Assembly: GCF_900104705.1 (NCBI RefSeq) | Contig: NZ_LT629734.1 | Location: 744,001-808,000 of the forward strand | Direction of reading: 5' to 3' | Origin: Agrococcus carbonis | Lineage (GTDB): Bacteria > Actinomycetota > Actinomycetes > Actinomycetales > Microbacteriaceae | DNA: 64,000 nucleotides | Shown: positions 41,891-49,986 of the stretch, piece by piece | Layout: each line of letters opens with the position of its first letter | How positions within the stretch are numbered: the stretch's first letter is position 1 | Notes under the pieces: model-generated | Seen by the model: the letters and a program-made list of their open reading frames with translations, nothing else | The model's database searches: none | Told to the model about the DNA's origin: nothing | Translations under genes and position numbers: made by a program

Positions 41891-42286
41891 ATGGACGCCT
41901 TCGCAATCGCGCAGCTCGTGCTGCGCATCCTCCTCGCCGTGCTCTTCATCGGGATGGGCGCCGCGCACTTCGTGCCGCGCGCGCGCCGCACGATGGGGGC
42001 GATGATCCCCGCCGGGTTCGCGGGCCGCGAGCGCCGCTGGGCGCCGATGCTCGTCACGGCGACCGGCGTCGTCGAGATCCTCGGCGGCCTCGGCCTCCTC
42101 GCCCCCTGGTGGGGCGTGCGCTTCGCCGCCGGCCTCGTGCTCATCGCCGTGCTCGTCGCCGTCTTCCCCGCGAACGCCGAGGCCGCCCGCGACCCGAAGC
42201 GCTTCGGCGCCGTCGCGGTGCCGATCGTGCCGCGGGCGATCGGCCAGATCGTGCTCGGGCTGCTCATCCTCGTCGCGGTGATCTGA
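41891..42286 (+). CDS. DoxX-like membrane protein
   Basis: 131 residues, four membrane helices. LVLRILLAVLFIGMGAAHFVPRARRTM and TGVVEILGGLGLLAPW match the DoxX/DoxD-like family. ATG 41891 is seven bases after GAGAAT; an in-frame ATG at 41882 overlaps that element. Function unknown; family members are thought to act in membrane redox processes. It diverges from serA. Confidence 0.82.
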   Translation: MDAFAIAQLVLRILLAVLFIGMGAAHFVPRARRTMGAMIPAGFAGRERRWAPMLVTATGVVEILGGLGLLAPWWGVRFAAGLVLIAVLVAVFPANAEAARDPKRFGAVAVPIVPRAIGQIVLGLLILVAVI

Positions 42287-42324
42287 CGCGCGGGCTCCGC
42301 GCCGGTCGCCCGGCGCGCGATGCG

Positions 42325-42717
42325 TCAGCCGCCGAGCGCGGCGAGCGTGATCTGGCCCGCGAGCTGCTCGGCGAGCAGGCTCAGCTGGGCGCTGACGCCG
42401 AGCGCGACCAGGAGCACGCCGGCCTTCGGCACCAGCCGCATCCGTCGCCCGATGGCGAGCGCGCCGGCGAACAGCAGCGGGGGCGCCGCGACCGCCGCGA
42501 CGAGCAGCCACCACGGGATCTGCGACTCGATGCCGAGGTAGAGCATCGGCAGCTGCTGCAGGTTGATGATCGCCTCGTAGGTGTCGAAGCCGAACAGGAT
42601 CGCGAACAGCAGCGCGACGATCCAGCTGTCGCCGGGGCGCTCCTCACGTGGCTCGCGCGCGACGGCGGCCTGGTCCGCGGCGTCCTGGGGCACGTCGCCC
42701 CGCTCGTCGGCGCTCAC
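42325..42717 (-). CDS. Small membrane protein, unknown function
   Basis: 130 residues from a GTG overlapping the preceding gene stop (GTGA). The N-terminal ~35 residues are polar. Three to four hydrophobic helices follow (IVALLFAILFGFDTYEAIINL, WWLLVAAVAAPPLLFAGAL and VPKAGVLLVALGVSAQLSLLAEQL). I do not recognise the family. It is translationally coupled to another membrane protein gene, and the two probably form one complex or pathway. Confidence 0.75.
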   Translation of the reverse strand: MSADERGDVPQDAADQAAVAREPREERPGDSWIVALLFAILFGFDTYEAIINLQQLPMLYLGIESQIPWWLLVAAVAAPPLLFAGALAIGRRMRLVPKAGVLLVALGVSAQLSLLAEQLAGQITLAALGG

Positions 42718-43112
42718 GCCACGACCCCTGCCACGAGCGGCCACGGCGCGGTCACGAGGATGCCCGCGAGCCACCAGGTCGCGCGGCGGCGCGAGGGAGC
42801 CACGCGGTCGACGACGAACCACCACATCAGCGGCGTCAGCATCGCGAGCAGCTCGCCCAGCTGGTAGAGCGCGAGGCCGATGAGGCTCGGCTGCTGCACG
42901 GGGTTGGCGACGATGATGACGACCCACCCGGCGGTGGCGGCGAGCGCGAGCACGAAGGCGAGCCAGCCGAGCGGGCCGCGGGGGCGCGACTCGCGCACGA
43001 CCGGGGCGGATGCGGCGGGCGCGGGCGCGCGGTCGTCCTGCGCGTCGTCGGGGGTCGCGCGATCGAGCTCGTCGTCGCCCTCCCAGCGGAGGGCGTCCTC
43101 GTCGCGGCTCAT
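42714..43112 (-). CDS. Small membrane protein, unknown function
   Basis: 132 residues. The first ~45 residues are acidic and disordered (RDEDALRWEGDDELDRA). Three hydrophobic helices follow, including GWLAFVLALAATAGWVVIIVANP and LAMLTPLMWWFVVDRV. No family recognised. ATG 43112 is preceded at seven bases by TAGGCT (43125-43120), a leaderless arrangement. It diverges from the iron ABC operon and overlaps the next membrane protein gene. Confidence 0.75.
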   Translation of the reverse strand: MSRDEDALRWEGDDELDRATPDDAQDDRAPAPAASAPVVRESRPRGPLGWLAFVLALAATAGWVVIIVANPVQQPSLIGLALYQLGELLAMLTPLMWWFVVDRVAPSRRRATWWLAGILVTAPWPLVAGVVA

Positions 43113-43161
43113 CGCTGCAAGCCTACCGGCGACCGCGGAGCGCGAGCGTCGAGCACGCGAC

Positions 43162-43180
43162 TTAGGATAGCCTTACCTGC
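43162..43180 (+). promoter_or_regulatory. DtxR/IdeR-type iron box
   Basis: TTAGGATAGCCTTACCTGC matches 15 of 19 positions of the DtxR/IdeR consensus (TTAGGTTAGCCTAACCTAA). It overlaps a -10-like TAGGAT (43163-43168) about 50 bp before the iron-binding lipoprotein gene. Iron-dependent repression is inferred. Confidence 0.85.
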
Positions 43181-43228
43181 CGAACCCGGGCGCTGGCCCG
43201 ATCGGATCCCACACCCCTGGAGTCGCTC

Positions 43229-44281
43229 TTGCACCGTCCCTTCTCGCGCGCCGCTGCGCCCGCCGCAGCCGTCGCCCTCGCAGTCCTGCTCGCCGGATGC
43301 ACCTCGGCCGCGCCCGAGACCTCCGAGACGGAGGGCGCGAGCAGCGCTGCCGACGGCACCTTCACGCTCTACGCCGGGCGCAGCGAAGACCTCGTCGAGC
43401 CGCTCATCGCCGCCTTCGAGGAGGAATCGGGGATCGACGTCGAGGTGCGCTACGCCTCCTCGACCGAGCTCGAGGCGCTGCTGCTCGAGGAGGGCGACCG
43501 CAGCCCCGCCGACGTGTTCTGGTCGCAGGACGCCGGGAGCCTCGGCGCGGTCTCGGCCGCCGGCATGTTCGCGCCGCTGCCGGAGGAGATCACCGGCCTC
43601 GTCCCCGCCGAGTTCACCTCGTCCGACGGCAGCTGGGTCGGCGTCACGGGGCGCGCGCGCGTCATCGCCTACGACAGCGAGGACGTCGACGCGAGCGAGG
43701 TGCCCACCGAGATCGCAGCGCTGACCGACCCCGCCTACGCGGGCCGCGTCGCGTTCGCGCCCGGCAACGCGTCGTTCCAGTCGTTCGTCACCGCGATGCG
43801 CGTGCTCGAGGGTGAGGAAGCGGCGGACGCGTGGGTCGCCGCGATGGCGGACAACGAGCCGATCCTCACCGAGTCGAACGGCCAGACGCTCGACCTGGTG
43901 CAGTCCGGCGAGGCCGACTTCGGCCTCATCAACCACTACTACTGGTTCGAGGACGCGAACGAGCTCGGCGCCGAGGACATGCGCGCGCAGCTGCAGTTCC
44001 TGCCCGGTGATCCCGGCGGCATCGTCAACGTCACGGGCGCGGGCCTGCTCGCGGGCGCCGCGGGCGACGAGGATGCGCTGGCGTTCATCGAGCACCTCGT
44101 CTCCCCCGAGGCGCAGGAGTACTTCGTCACCGAGACCTTCGAGTACCCGCTCGTCGACGGCGTCGAGGCCGCCCCGGAGCTGCCCGCGATCGACTCGCTC
44201 GCCATCGAGGGCCTCGACCTGGCCGACCTCGCCTCGCTCGCCGAGACGCAGGCGATGCTCGCCGAGCACGGCCTCCTCTAG
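43229..44281 (+). CDS. Iron(III) ABC transporter substrate-binding lipoprotein (FbpA/FutA type)
   Basis: 350 residues from TTG 43229 with GGAG six bases upstream. A signal peptide ends in the lipobox LLAGC (Cys near residue 24). The mature part (FTLYAGRSEDLVEPLIAAFEEESGIDVEVRY) is a type of periplasmic-binding protein specific for ferric iron. The tyrosine pair in NHYYWF corresponds to the iron-ligand tyrosines of FbpA. It delivers iron to the permease encoded next. Its stop overlaps the permease start by one base. A DtxR-type box controls the operon. Confidence 0.93.
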   Translation: MHRPFSRAAAPAAAVALAVLLAGCTSAAPETSETEGASSAADGTFTLYAGRSEDLVEPLIAAFEEESGIDVEVRYASSTELEALLLEEGDRSPADVFWSQDAGSLGAVSAAGMFAPLPEEITGLVPAEFTSSDGSWVGVTGRARVIAYDSEDVDASEVPTEIAALTDPAYAGRVAFAPGNASFQSFVTAMRVLEGEEAADAWVAAMADNEPILTESNGQTLDLVQSGEADFGLINHYYWFEDANELGAEDMRAQLQFLPGDPGGIVNVTGAGLLAGAAGDEDALAFIEHLVSPEAQEYFVTETFEYPLVDGVEAAPELPAIDSLAIEGLDLADLASLAETQAMLAEHGLL

Positions 44282-45858
44282 TGCTGAGCGCGCCCGCACG
44301 CGCGCGTCGCCCCCTCGCGGGCGGCGCGCGCGTGCTGGCGCTGCTCGGCGCCGGCTCCGTCGCGCTGCTGGCGGCGCCGGTCGTCTACCTCGTCGTCCGT
44401 GCATTCGGCGCGGACCCGCTCGCCTCGCTCCCGCTCGTCGTGCGACCCCGCACCGGCGAGCTGCTGCTGACGAGCCTCGCCCTCGCCCTGCTCGTCGCCG
44501 TCGCGGTCGGCGCACTCGGCACGCTGCAGGCGCTGCTGCTCGCGCGCCTGCGACTGCCCGCCTCGCGCGCCCTCCTCGCGCTCGCGGCGCTGCCGCTCGC
44601 CATGCCGTCGTACGTCGCGGCCTTCGGCTGGCTCGGCCTCGTGCCCTCGATGCAGGGCTTCTGGGCGGCGTGGCTGCAGCTGACGATCGTGTCCACCCCC
44701 TACGTGACGCTGCCGGTCCACGCGGCGCTCCGCTCCGCCCCCGCCGGCCTCGAGATCGCGGCGCGCTCGCTCGGGCGAGGACCGCTCGCCGCGCTGCGGC
44801 AGGTGACCTGGCCGATCGTGCGCCCCGCGGCGACCGCCGGCGCGCTGCTCGCCGGGCTCTACGCGCTCGCCGACTTCGGCGTCGTCTCGCTCATGCGGGT
44901 CGAGACGCTCTCCACCGGCATCGCCCGAGCGATGGGCGCGGGCTTCGACCGCTCCTACGCTGCGCTGCTCGGCCTCGTGCTCGTCGCCGCCGCGATCGCG
45001 CTCGTGCTGCTCGAGCAGCGCGTGCGCCGCGCGGTCCCCGCGGCGCGGGTGCGCTCGGCCGCACCGCCGCGGATCGACGTCGGCCGCTGGACGCCGGTCG
45101 CCGTCGCCGCAGTGCTCACGACGCCGATCGTCGCGATCGGCGTGCCCGTCGCGACGCTCGTCACGCGCGCGCTCGAGGCCCAGTCGGTGCGGACGCTCGA
45201 GTGGGCCGAGCTGCTGCAGGCGGCGGGCACCTCGGTCTCCCTCGCGATCGCGGCCGGCATACTCGCCACCGTGCTCGCCGCACCGATCGCGCTGCTCGCC
45301 GCGCGACATCCGTCCCCCGTCAGTCGCGCGCTCGAGGGAGCCGCGACGATCGCGCACGCGCTCCCGGGCATCGTCGTCGGGCTCTCGCTCGTGTTCCTCT
45401 CGCTCGCGCTCGTGCCGTGGGCCTACCAGACCGTCGGCGTGCTCATCGCGGCCTACGCGCTCCTCGCCGCCCCGCGCGCGGTCGGCGGGGTGCGCGCCGC
45501 GCTCGAGCGGGTGCCCATGCGCTACGAGCACCTCGCCCGATCGCTCGGGCGCCGGCGCGCGGCCGCCTTCTCGAGCACCACGGGTCGCATCGCCGCAGGC
45601 GGCGTCGGGGTCGCGGCGCTGCTCGCCGCGGTCGCCGCGCTCAAGGAGCTGCCCGCGACGCTGCTGCTGCGACCCACCGGTGTCGACACGCTCGCCACCG
45701 CGCTCTGGGCGCGCACCGATGTCTCGGAGTACGGGGCGGCAGCGCCCTTCGCGCTCGCGCTCATCGCGTGCGCCGCAGTGCCCGCGATGCTCGTGCTCGT
45801 GACCTCCGTGCAGCGGGACCAGGATGCCGACCTCGGCGGTCGGAGCGCGGCACCGTGA
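44281..45858 (+). CDS. Iron(III) ABC transporter permease (FbpB type)
   Basis: 525 residues, about 12 membrane helices in two tandem BPD-permease halves, as in FbpB/SfuB. The coupling loops are ARSLGRGPLAALRQVTWPIVRPA in the first half and ARSLGRRRAAAFSSTTGRI in the second. Start is GTG 44281, overlapping the binding-protein stop by one base. A single protein forms the channel. Its stop overlaps the ATPase gene (GTGA), so all three subunits are co-translated. Confidence 0.93.
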   Translation: MLSAPARARRPLAGGARVLALLGAGSVALLAAPVVYLVVRAFGADPLASLPLVVRPRTGELLLTSLALALLVAVAVGALGTLQALLLARLRLPASRALLALAALPLAMPSYVAAFGWLGLVPSMQGFWAAWLQLTIVSTPYVTLPVHAALRSAPAGLEIAARSLGRGPLAALRQVTWPIVRPAATAGALLAGLYALADFGVVSLMRVETLSTGIARAMGAGFDRSYAALLGLVLVAAAIALVLLEQRVRRAVPAARVRSAAPPRIDVGRWTPVAVAAVLTTPIVAIGVPVATLVTRALEAQSVRTLEWAELLQAAGTSVSLAIAAGILATVLAAPIALLAARHPSPVSRALEGAATIAHALPGIVVGLSLVFLSLALVPWAYQTVGVLIAAYALLAAPRAVGGVRAALERVPMRYEHLARSLGRRRAAAFSSTTGRIAAGGVGVAALLAAVAALKELPATLLLRPTGVDTLATALWARTDVSEYGAAAPFALALIACAAVPAMLVLVTSVQRDQDADLGGRSAAP

Positions 45859-46889
45859 GCGGGCTCCGAGTCTCCGAGGCCACCATCGGCCACCCCGGCG
45901 ACAGCGATGTCGTGCACGGGGTGTCGCTGGACGTGCCGCTCGGCGGCGTCGACGCGGTGCTGGGTGCCTCCGGCTCGGGCAAGTCGACCCTGCTGCTCGC
46001 GATCGCCGGCCTGCTGCCGCTGCGCTCCGGCGAGATCGCCGTCGGCGGCGAGGTGGTCTCGAGCCGCCGCCGCACCGTGCCCCCCGAGCGCCGCGGCGTC
46101 GGCTGGGTGCCGCAGGACGCATCCCTCTTCCCGCACCTGAGCGTCGCGCAGAACATCGCCTTCGGGCTGCCGCGCGGGCAGCGCGATCCCCGCGGGGAGC
46201 GCGTGCGGTCGATGCTCGAGCTCGTCGAGCTGACCGGCTTCGGCGACCGCTCCCCCGCCGATCTCTCGGGCGGGCAGGCACAGCGGGTGGCCCTCGCCCG
46301 GGCGCTCGCGCCGGCACCCGGCATCGTGCTGCTCGACGAGCCGTTCTCGGCGCTCGACGCCTCGCTGCGGGTGGGCCTCCGGCGCCAGATCGGCCGCATC
46401 CTGCGCGACGCCGGCGCCACCGCGCTCCTCGTGACGCACGACCAGGAGGAGGCGTTCGCCTTCGCCGACCGCGTCTCGGTGCTGCGCGACGGGCGGCTCG
46501 AGCAGACCGGCACCGCCGAGGAGCTCTTCGCCCGGCCTCGCTCGGCGTGGCTCGCGACCTTCCTCGGAGAGTCGACGCTCGTGCCTGCCCGCCGCGAGGG
46601 CGACGCGTGGGCGACGCCGTTCGGGCGCGTGCCCGCGGCGCCCGGCGCCACGGATGCCGAGCGCGCGCTCCTCGTCGTGCGGCCGGAGCAGCTGAAGCCC
46701 TACGCGGCGGGCACGCCGATCACCGTCGACGACGTCGAGTACTCGGGTCACGACCGGCTGCTGCTCGCCTCGGTCGACGGCGTGCCGGGCACCGTGCTGA
46801 TGCGGATGCCCTCGGCCGTCGCGATCGAGCGCGGCGCGGTGATGCCCGTGCGCATCGACGGCATCCCGCACGCGGTGCCGCTGCCGTGA
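45855..46889 (+). CDS. Iron(III) ABC transporter ATP-binding protein (FbpC type)
   Basis: 344 residues. Walker A GASGSGKST, Q-loop WVPQDASLFPH, signature LSGGQAQRVALARAL, Walker B IVLLDEPFSALD and the H-loop LLVTHD are intact. Residues ~240-344 are a TOBE-like regulatory domain (RPEQLKPY, then VEYSGHDRLLLASVDG). It powers the permease. Start is GTG 45855 overlapping the permease stop. Confidence 0.95.
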   Translation: MSGLRVSEATIGHPGDSDVVHGVSLDVPLGGVDAVLGASGSGKSTLLLAIAGLLPLRSGEIAVGGEVVSSRRRTVPPERRGVGWVPQDASLFPHLSVAQNIAFGLPRGQRDPRGERVRSMLELVELTGFGDRSPADLSGGQAQRVALARALAPAPGIVLLDEPFSALDASLRVGLRRQIGRILRDAGATALLVTHDQEEAFAFADRVSVLRDGRLEQTGTAEELFARPRSAWLATFLGESTLVPARREGDAWATPFGRVPAAPGATDAERALLVVRPEQLKPYAAGTPITVDDVEYSGHDRLLLASVDGVPGTVLMRMPSAVAIERGAVMPVRIDGIPHAVPLP

Positions 46890-46922
46890 GACGAGGCCGC
46901 CCACCGGAGTGCGCCGCGCTCG

Positions 46923-47912
46923 CTACCGCGGGATGTCGTCGAGCCAGGTGATCGCGCCGCCGTGCGGGTCGGTGATCGCGAGCGGCTCCGCGTCGCGGCG
47001 CAGCACGAAGCCGCCCGGCGACGCCCACGGCGCGGGCGGTCCGATCTCGAGCGTCGCCCCCTCGTTGGCGACCCACGTGACCGGCAGCTGGGCCATGAGG
47101 TCGGCGAACCCCGCGCGCTCGAAGGCCGACACGTAGGCGAGCACCGCCGAGTGCCACACCACCACGGTGGGCGCGTGCCGGGCGGCCTCCTCGACGATCG
47201 CGCGGGTGTCGACGCTGAGGTCGCCGCGGCGCACGTGCGCGCGCTCGCGCCGGGCGATCGCGATCGCGGTGCGCACCCGGTCGACGCGGGCGCCGTCGAT
47301 GCCACCCGACGCATCCGGCCACACGAGCGCCTCGAGCCACGCTCGCGTGTCGGGGTCGTCGGGATCGAGCGGCTGCAGGTCGATGCCGCCGCGCCACGCG
47401 ACCTCCGGCAGCCGCTCGGGCAGGGGCGTCGACGGCGAGGCGTCGGTCTCGAGCAGCGGCAGGCCGGCGTCGCCGACGTACTTGCCGGCGCCGAATCGGT
47501 AGCGCCAGCGATCCGGGTAGAGGCACAGCCCCGCCGACGCGCCCACCTCGACGAGCGCGATCGGCCCCTCGAGGTGCGCGATCGCGGGCAGCAGGGTCGC
47601 CATGCGGCGCGCCTCGTTGGTCTGCGTCATGCGCGCGAGCATCGTCGAGCGGATGCGGGGCCACGCCGCGTGCACCGCGTCGCGCACCGCGCTCCACGGC
47701 TGCAGCGGCACGCCCTCGAAGCGAGCGGCGGCGAACAGCAGGTTGGGCTGGCGCTTGACCGGCTCGAGCTCGGCGATCGCCGCGCACAGCGCCTGATCGG
47801 CGGCGACGCCGCGCGCCCACTCGGCGTAGCGCGGCGAGCGCTCCTCGGCCTCGACGCGCGCCCATCGCAGATAGGCGTCGCACACCTTCGTGTCGTCGGT
47901 CGCGCTCTCCAC
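46923..47912 (-). CDS. DUF2332 family protein (methyltransferase-like)
   Basis: 329 residues. SPRYAEWARGVAADQAL, KRQPNLLFAAARF, ALVEVGASAGLCLYPDRW, GIDLQPLDPDDPDTRAWLEALVWP and VVVWHSAVLAYVS are the signatures of DUF2332, a family with no proven function. The EVGASAGLC loop resembles a SAM-binding glycine motif, so a methyltransferase is possible. I placed the start at GTG 47912; the frame continues upstream into a tandem repeat that is not part of the protein. Confidence 0.85.
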   Translation of the reverse strand: MESATDDTKVCDAYLRWARVEAEERSPRYAEWARGVAADQALCAAIAELEPVKRQPNLLFAAARFEGVPLQPWSAVRDAVHAAWPRIRSTMLARMTQTNEARRMATLLPAIAHLEGPIALVEVGASAGLCLYPDRWRYRFGAGKYVGDAGLPLLETDASPSTPLPERLPEVAWRGGIDLQPLDPDDPDTRAWLEALVWPDASGGIDGARVDRVRTAIAIARRERAHVRRGDLSVDTRAIVEEAARHAPTVVVWHSAVLAYVSAFERAGFADLMAQLPVTWVANEGATLEIGPPAPWASPGGFVLRRDAEPLAITDPHGGAITWLDDIPR

Positions 47913-47940
47913 CCGCCCACCCTGCCACGACGTGGGACGC

Positions 47941-48090
47941 CCCGCAGGTCGAGGCGGCCGCGATGCCGGCGGGACGCGCACCCCGCAGGCCGAGGAGGCC
48001 GCGATGCCGGCGGGACGCGCGCCCCGCAGGTCGAGGAGGCCGCGATGTCGTCGGGCGCGCACCCCGCAGGTCGAGGAGGCCGCGACCGGA
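47941..48090. repeat. Four tandem ~41-bp repeats
   Basis: Units beginning CCCGCAGG(T/C)CGAGG start at 47941, 47982, 48023 and 48063 (spacings 41, 41, 40). They carry GGCCGCGATGCCGGCGGGAC. Together with the opposing 39-bp array at 48147 they fill the gap 47913-48252. I see no gene or promoter in that gap. Confidence 0.9.
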
Positions 48091-48146
48091 GGTCGCAGCC
48101 GTCTCGAGACCGGAGCCGGCCGCGGGGACTCCGGTCTCGTGACGCG

Positions 48147-48302
48147 TGCCGGCTTCGCCGGCGCGCTCCTCGACCTGCGGCTGGGTGCCGGCTTCGCCGG
48201 CGCGCTCCTCGACCTGCGGCTGGGTGCCGGCTCCGCCGGCGCGCTCCTCGACCTACGGCTGTATGCCGGCTCCGCCGGCGCGCTCGTCCACCGAGCGCGG
48301 CA
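48147..48302. repeat. Four tandem 39-bp repeats reaching into the FAD/Rieske gene
   Basis: TGCCGGCT(T/C)CGCCGGCGCG units start at 48147, 48186, 48225 and 48264, exactly 39 bp apart (13 codons). They carry CTCCTCGACCTGCGG, the reverse complement of the core of the 41-bp array. The last unit encodes the C-terminus of the oxidoreductase at 48253-49779. Confidence 0.93.
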
Positions 48303-49779
48303 GCGCGCGCAACGGGCACGCGGCCGGACCCTCCAAGCGGGTGCCGTCGGGCGCGAACCGGGAGCCGTGCGCCGTGCAGTCCCAGGAGCGCTCCTGCGCG
48401 TTCCACGCCACGAGCGCCCCGACGTGCGGGCAATGCGCCGAGACCTCGCGCGTGCGGCCGTCGACCGTCGACGTCGCCACGAGCCGCGCGCCCCGGCGGC
48501 CGAGGCTGCCCTGCCCCTCGCCCGGTGGCGGCGTCGGCGACAGGGCTGCGCGCGCGGTGCGAGCCTGCGCGGCGGCGACCGCTCCGAGGCTGCCGACCAG
48601 GCTGCCCGCCGCGGCCGGCGTCGTGCCCCGTCGGCGGAGCGCCCGCGCCCAGTCGGGCTCGGCGCCGCCGAGCCTGCCCGCGATCGCGAGCGCGCTCATC
48701 GCGCCACCCGTCATCCCCCATTTGTCGAAGCCGGTCGCGAGCAGCACGCGGCCGCGGCTCCCGGGCCGGGCGCCGATCCACGGCAGCCGGTCGGGTGTGC
48801 GGTAGTCCTGCGCGCTCCACGCGTGCGTCCGCGCGGCGTCGGGCCAGTGCCGCAGCACCCAGCGGTCGAGCTCGGCGACGAGCTGCCGCGGGTCCCGGTG
48901 ACGGCCCACGACGTGCCCCACGCCGCCGGCGATGAGCAGCGGGGTGCCGTCGGCCGCGGTCGCGGTGCGCAGCGAGCGCGTCGGCGCGTCGACGCCGAGC
49001 GCCATCGGCAGCACTGCGGCCGCCTCCGCAGTGAGGCTGCGCACGCGGTACGCGGCGGCGTACGAGCGATGCGCCTCGAGGAGCACCGAGGTGCCGCGCG
49101 CGGGCACGGGCGCGCCCGTCGCGAGCACGGCGGAACCGGCCCGCCATGCCCCCGCATCCGTCTCGACCTCGACGCCGCTCCCCGCGCGGCGGACGTGCCG
49201 CACGCTCGCGTGCATGATCGCGCCGCCGTGGGCGCGCAGGTGCGCGGCGAGCGCGGCGAGCGTCGCGAGCGGGTGCAGCTGCGCCTGATCGGGCAGCTCG
49301 AGCGCCGCGGCCGTCGGGAACGGCAGGTGCTCCGCTCCGCCCTCGCGCACCGGCAGGCCCAGCTCGCGCGCGACCTCGAGCTCGCGCTCGAGCGACGCGG
49401 CGCCCTCGTCACCCGATGCGAACGAGACGGCGCTGCGCGGCTCGGCCGGCGCGCCGAGGCGCTCGAGCAGGCCCAGCAGCCACGCCTGGCCGGCGAGCGA
49501 TCCGTCGACGAACGCCTGCGTCGCGGCACCGCCGGCGAGCCGCCGGATGCGGTGCAGGCGGTCGCTCTGCAGCAGGCTCAGCTTCGCGGTCGTGCCGCCG
49601 GTCGCGACAGCTCCGGGCACGCGCGCCTCGAGCACCACGACGGTCGCGCCCTGCTCGGCCAGCAGCGCCGCCGTCGCGAGGCCGGTGAGGCCGGCACCGA
49701 CGACGACGGCATCCGGGCGCCGCGGCGAGGACTCGTCGAAGCCGATCGTGGGAGCGGTGGCCTGCCAGAGCGACGTCAT
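48253..49779 (-). CDS. FAD-dependent oxidoreductase with C-terminal Rieske domain
   Basis: 508 residues. VVVGAGLTGLATAALLAEQGA binds FAD in a DAO-type fold, with GGTTAKLSLLQSDRLHRI, LPWIGARPGSRGRVLLATGFDKWGMTGGAMSALAIAG as the later family motifs. The last ~100 residues hold a Rieske 2Fe-2S centre: CPH (HCPHVGALVAW) and CTAHGS. This is the IMP/YhfW-like class of unknown substrate. ATG 49779 was chosen; GTG 49788 is an alternative. The final 13 codons lie in a 39-bp repeat, and the TAG stop arises from one base that differs from the other copies. Confidence 0.9.
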   Translation of the reverse strand: MTSLWQATAPTIGFDESSPRRPDAVVVGAGLTGLATAALLAEQGATVVVLEARVPGAVATGGTTAKLSLLQSDRLHRIRRLAGGAATQAFVDGSLAGQAWLLGLLERLGAPAEPRSAVSFASGDEGAASLERELEVARELGLPVREGGAEHLPFPTAAALELPDQAQLHPLATLAALAAHLRAHGGAIMHASVRHVRRAGSGVEVETDAGAWRAGSAVLATGAPVPARGTSVLLEAHRSYAAAYRVRSLTAEAAAVLPMALGVDAPTRSLRTATAADGTPLLIAGGVGHVVGRHRDPRQLVAELDRWVLRHWPDAARTHAWSAQDYRTPDRLPWIGARPGSRGRVLLATGFDKWGMTGGAMSALAIAGRLGGAEPDWARALRRRGTTPAAAGSLVGSLGAVAAAQARTARAALSPTPPPGEGQGSLGRRGARLVATSTVDGRTREVSAHCPHVGALVAWNAQERSWDCTAHGSRFAPDGTRLEGPAACPLRALPRSVDERAGGAGIQP

Positions 49780-49812
49780 GTCCCCCACTCAACGCGAGCG
49801 GGCGGGCACGCA

Positions 49813-49846
49813 CAAGGGCGGGGACCTGTGAAGGTCCCCGCCCTTG
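49813..49846 (-). terminator. Strong intrinsic terminator downstream of ilvC
   Basis: Perfect 15-bp stem (CAAGGGCGGGGACCT / AGGTCCCCGCCCTTG) with a GTGA loop. It lies beyond the repeats that follow the ilvC stop and before the FAD/Rieske gene. Confidence 0.8.
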
Positions 49847-49854
49847 CGCGATGG

Positions 49855-49978
49855 GTCTCGTGACGCGAGCGCCTGCGGCGCGCGCTCCTCGACCGGCGGG
49901 ACGGTGTGGTCTCGATACGCCGCCTGCGGCGGCTACTCGACCAGCGAGGGCCGCCTGCGGCGGCTACTCGACCAGCGG
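49855..49978. repeat. REP-like modules between ilvC and the terminator
   Basis: A GTCTCGTGACGCGAGCGCC...CTCCTCGACCGGCG module, then GTCTCGATACGCCGCCTGCGG...CTACTCGACCAGCG and a partial copy of the latter. It belongs to the same family as at 19610 and 39434. Confidence 0.88.
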
Positions 49979-49986
49979 GCGGTGGG

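Noticed and set aside
47941..48302. 39/41-bp repeats as a CRISPR
   Set aside because: The units are adjacent with no variable spacers, and one overlaps a coding end.
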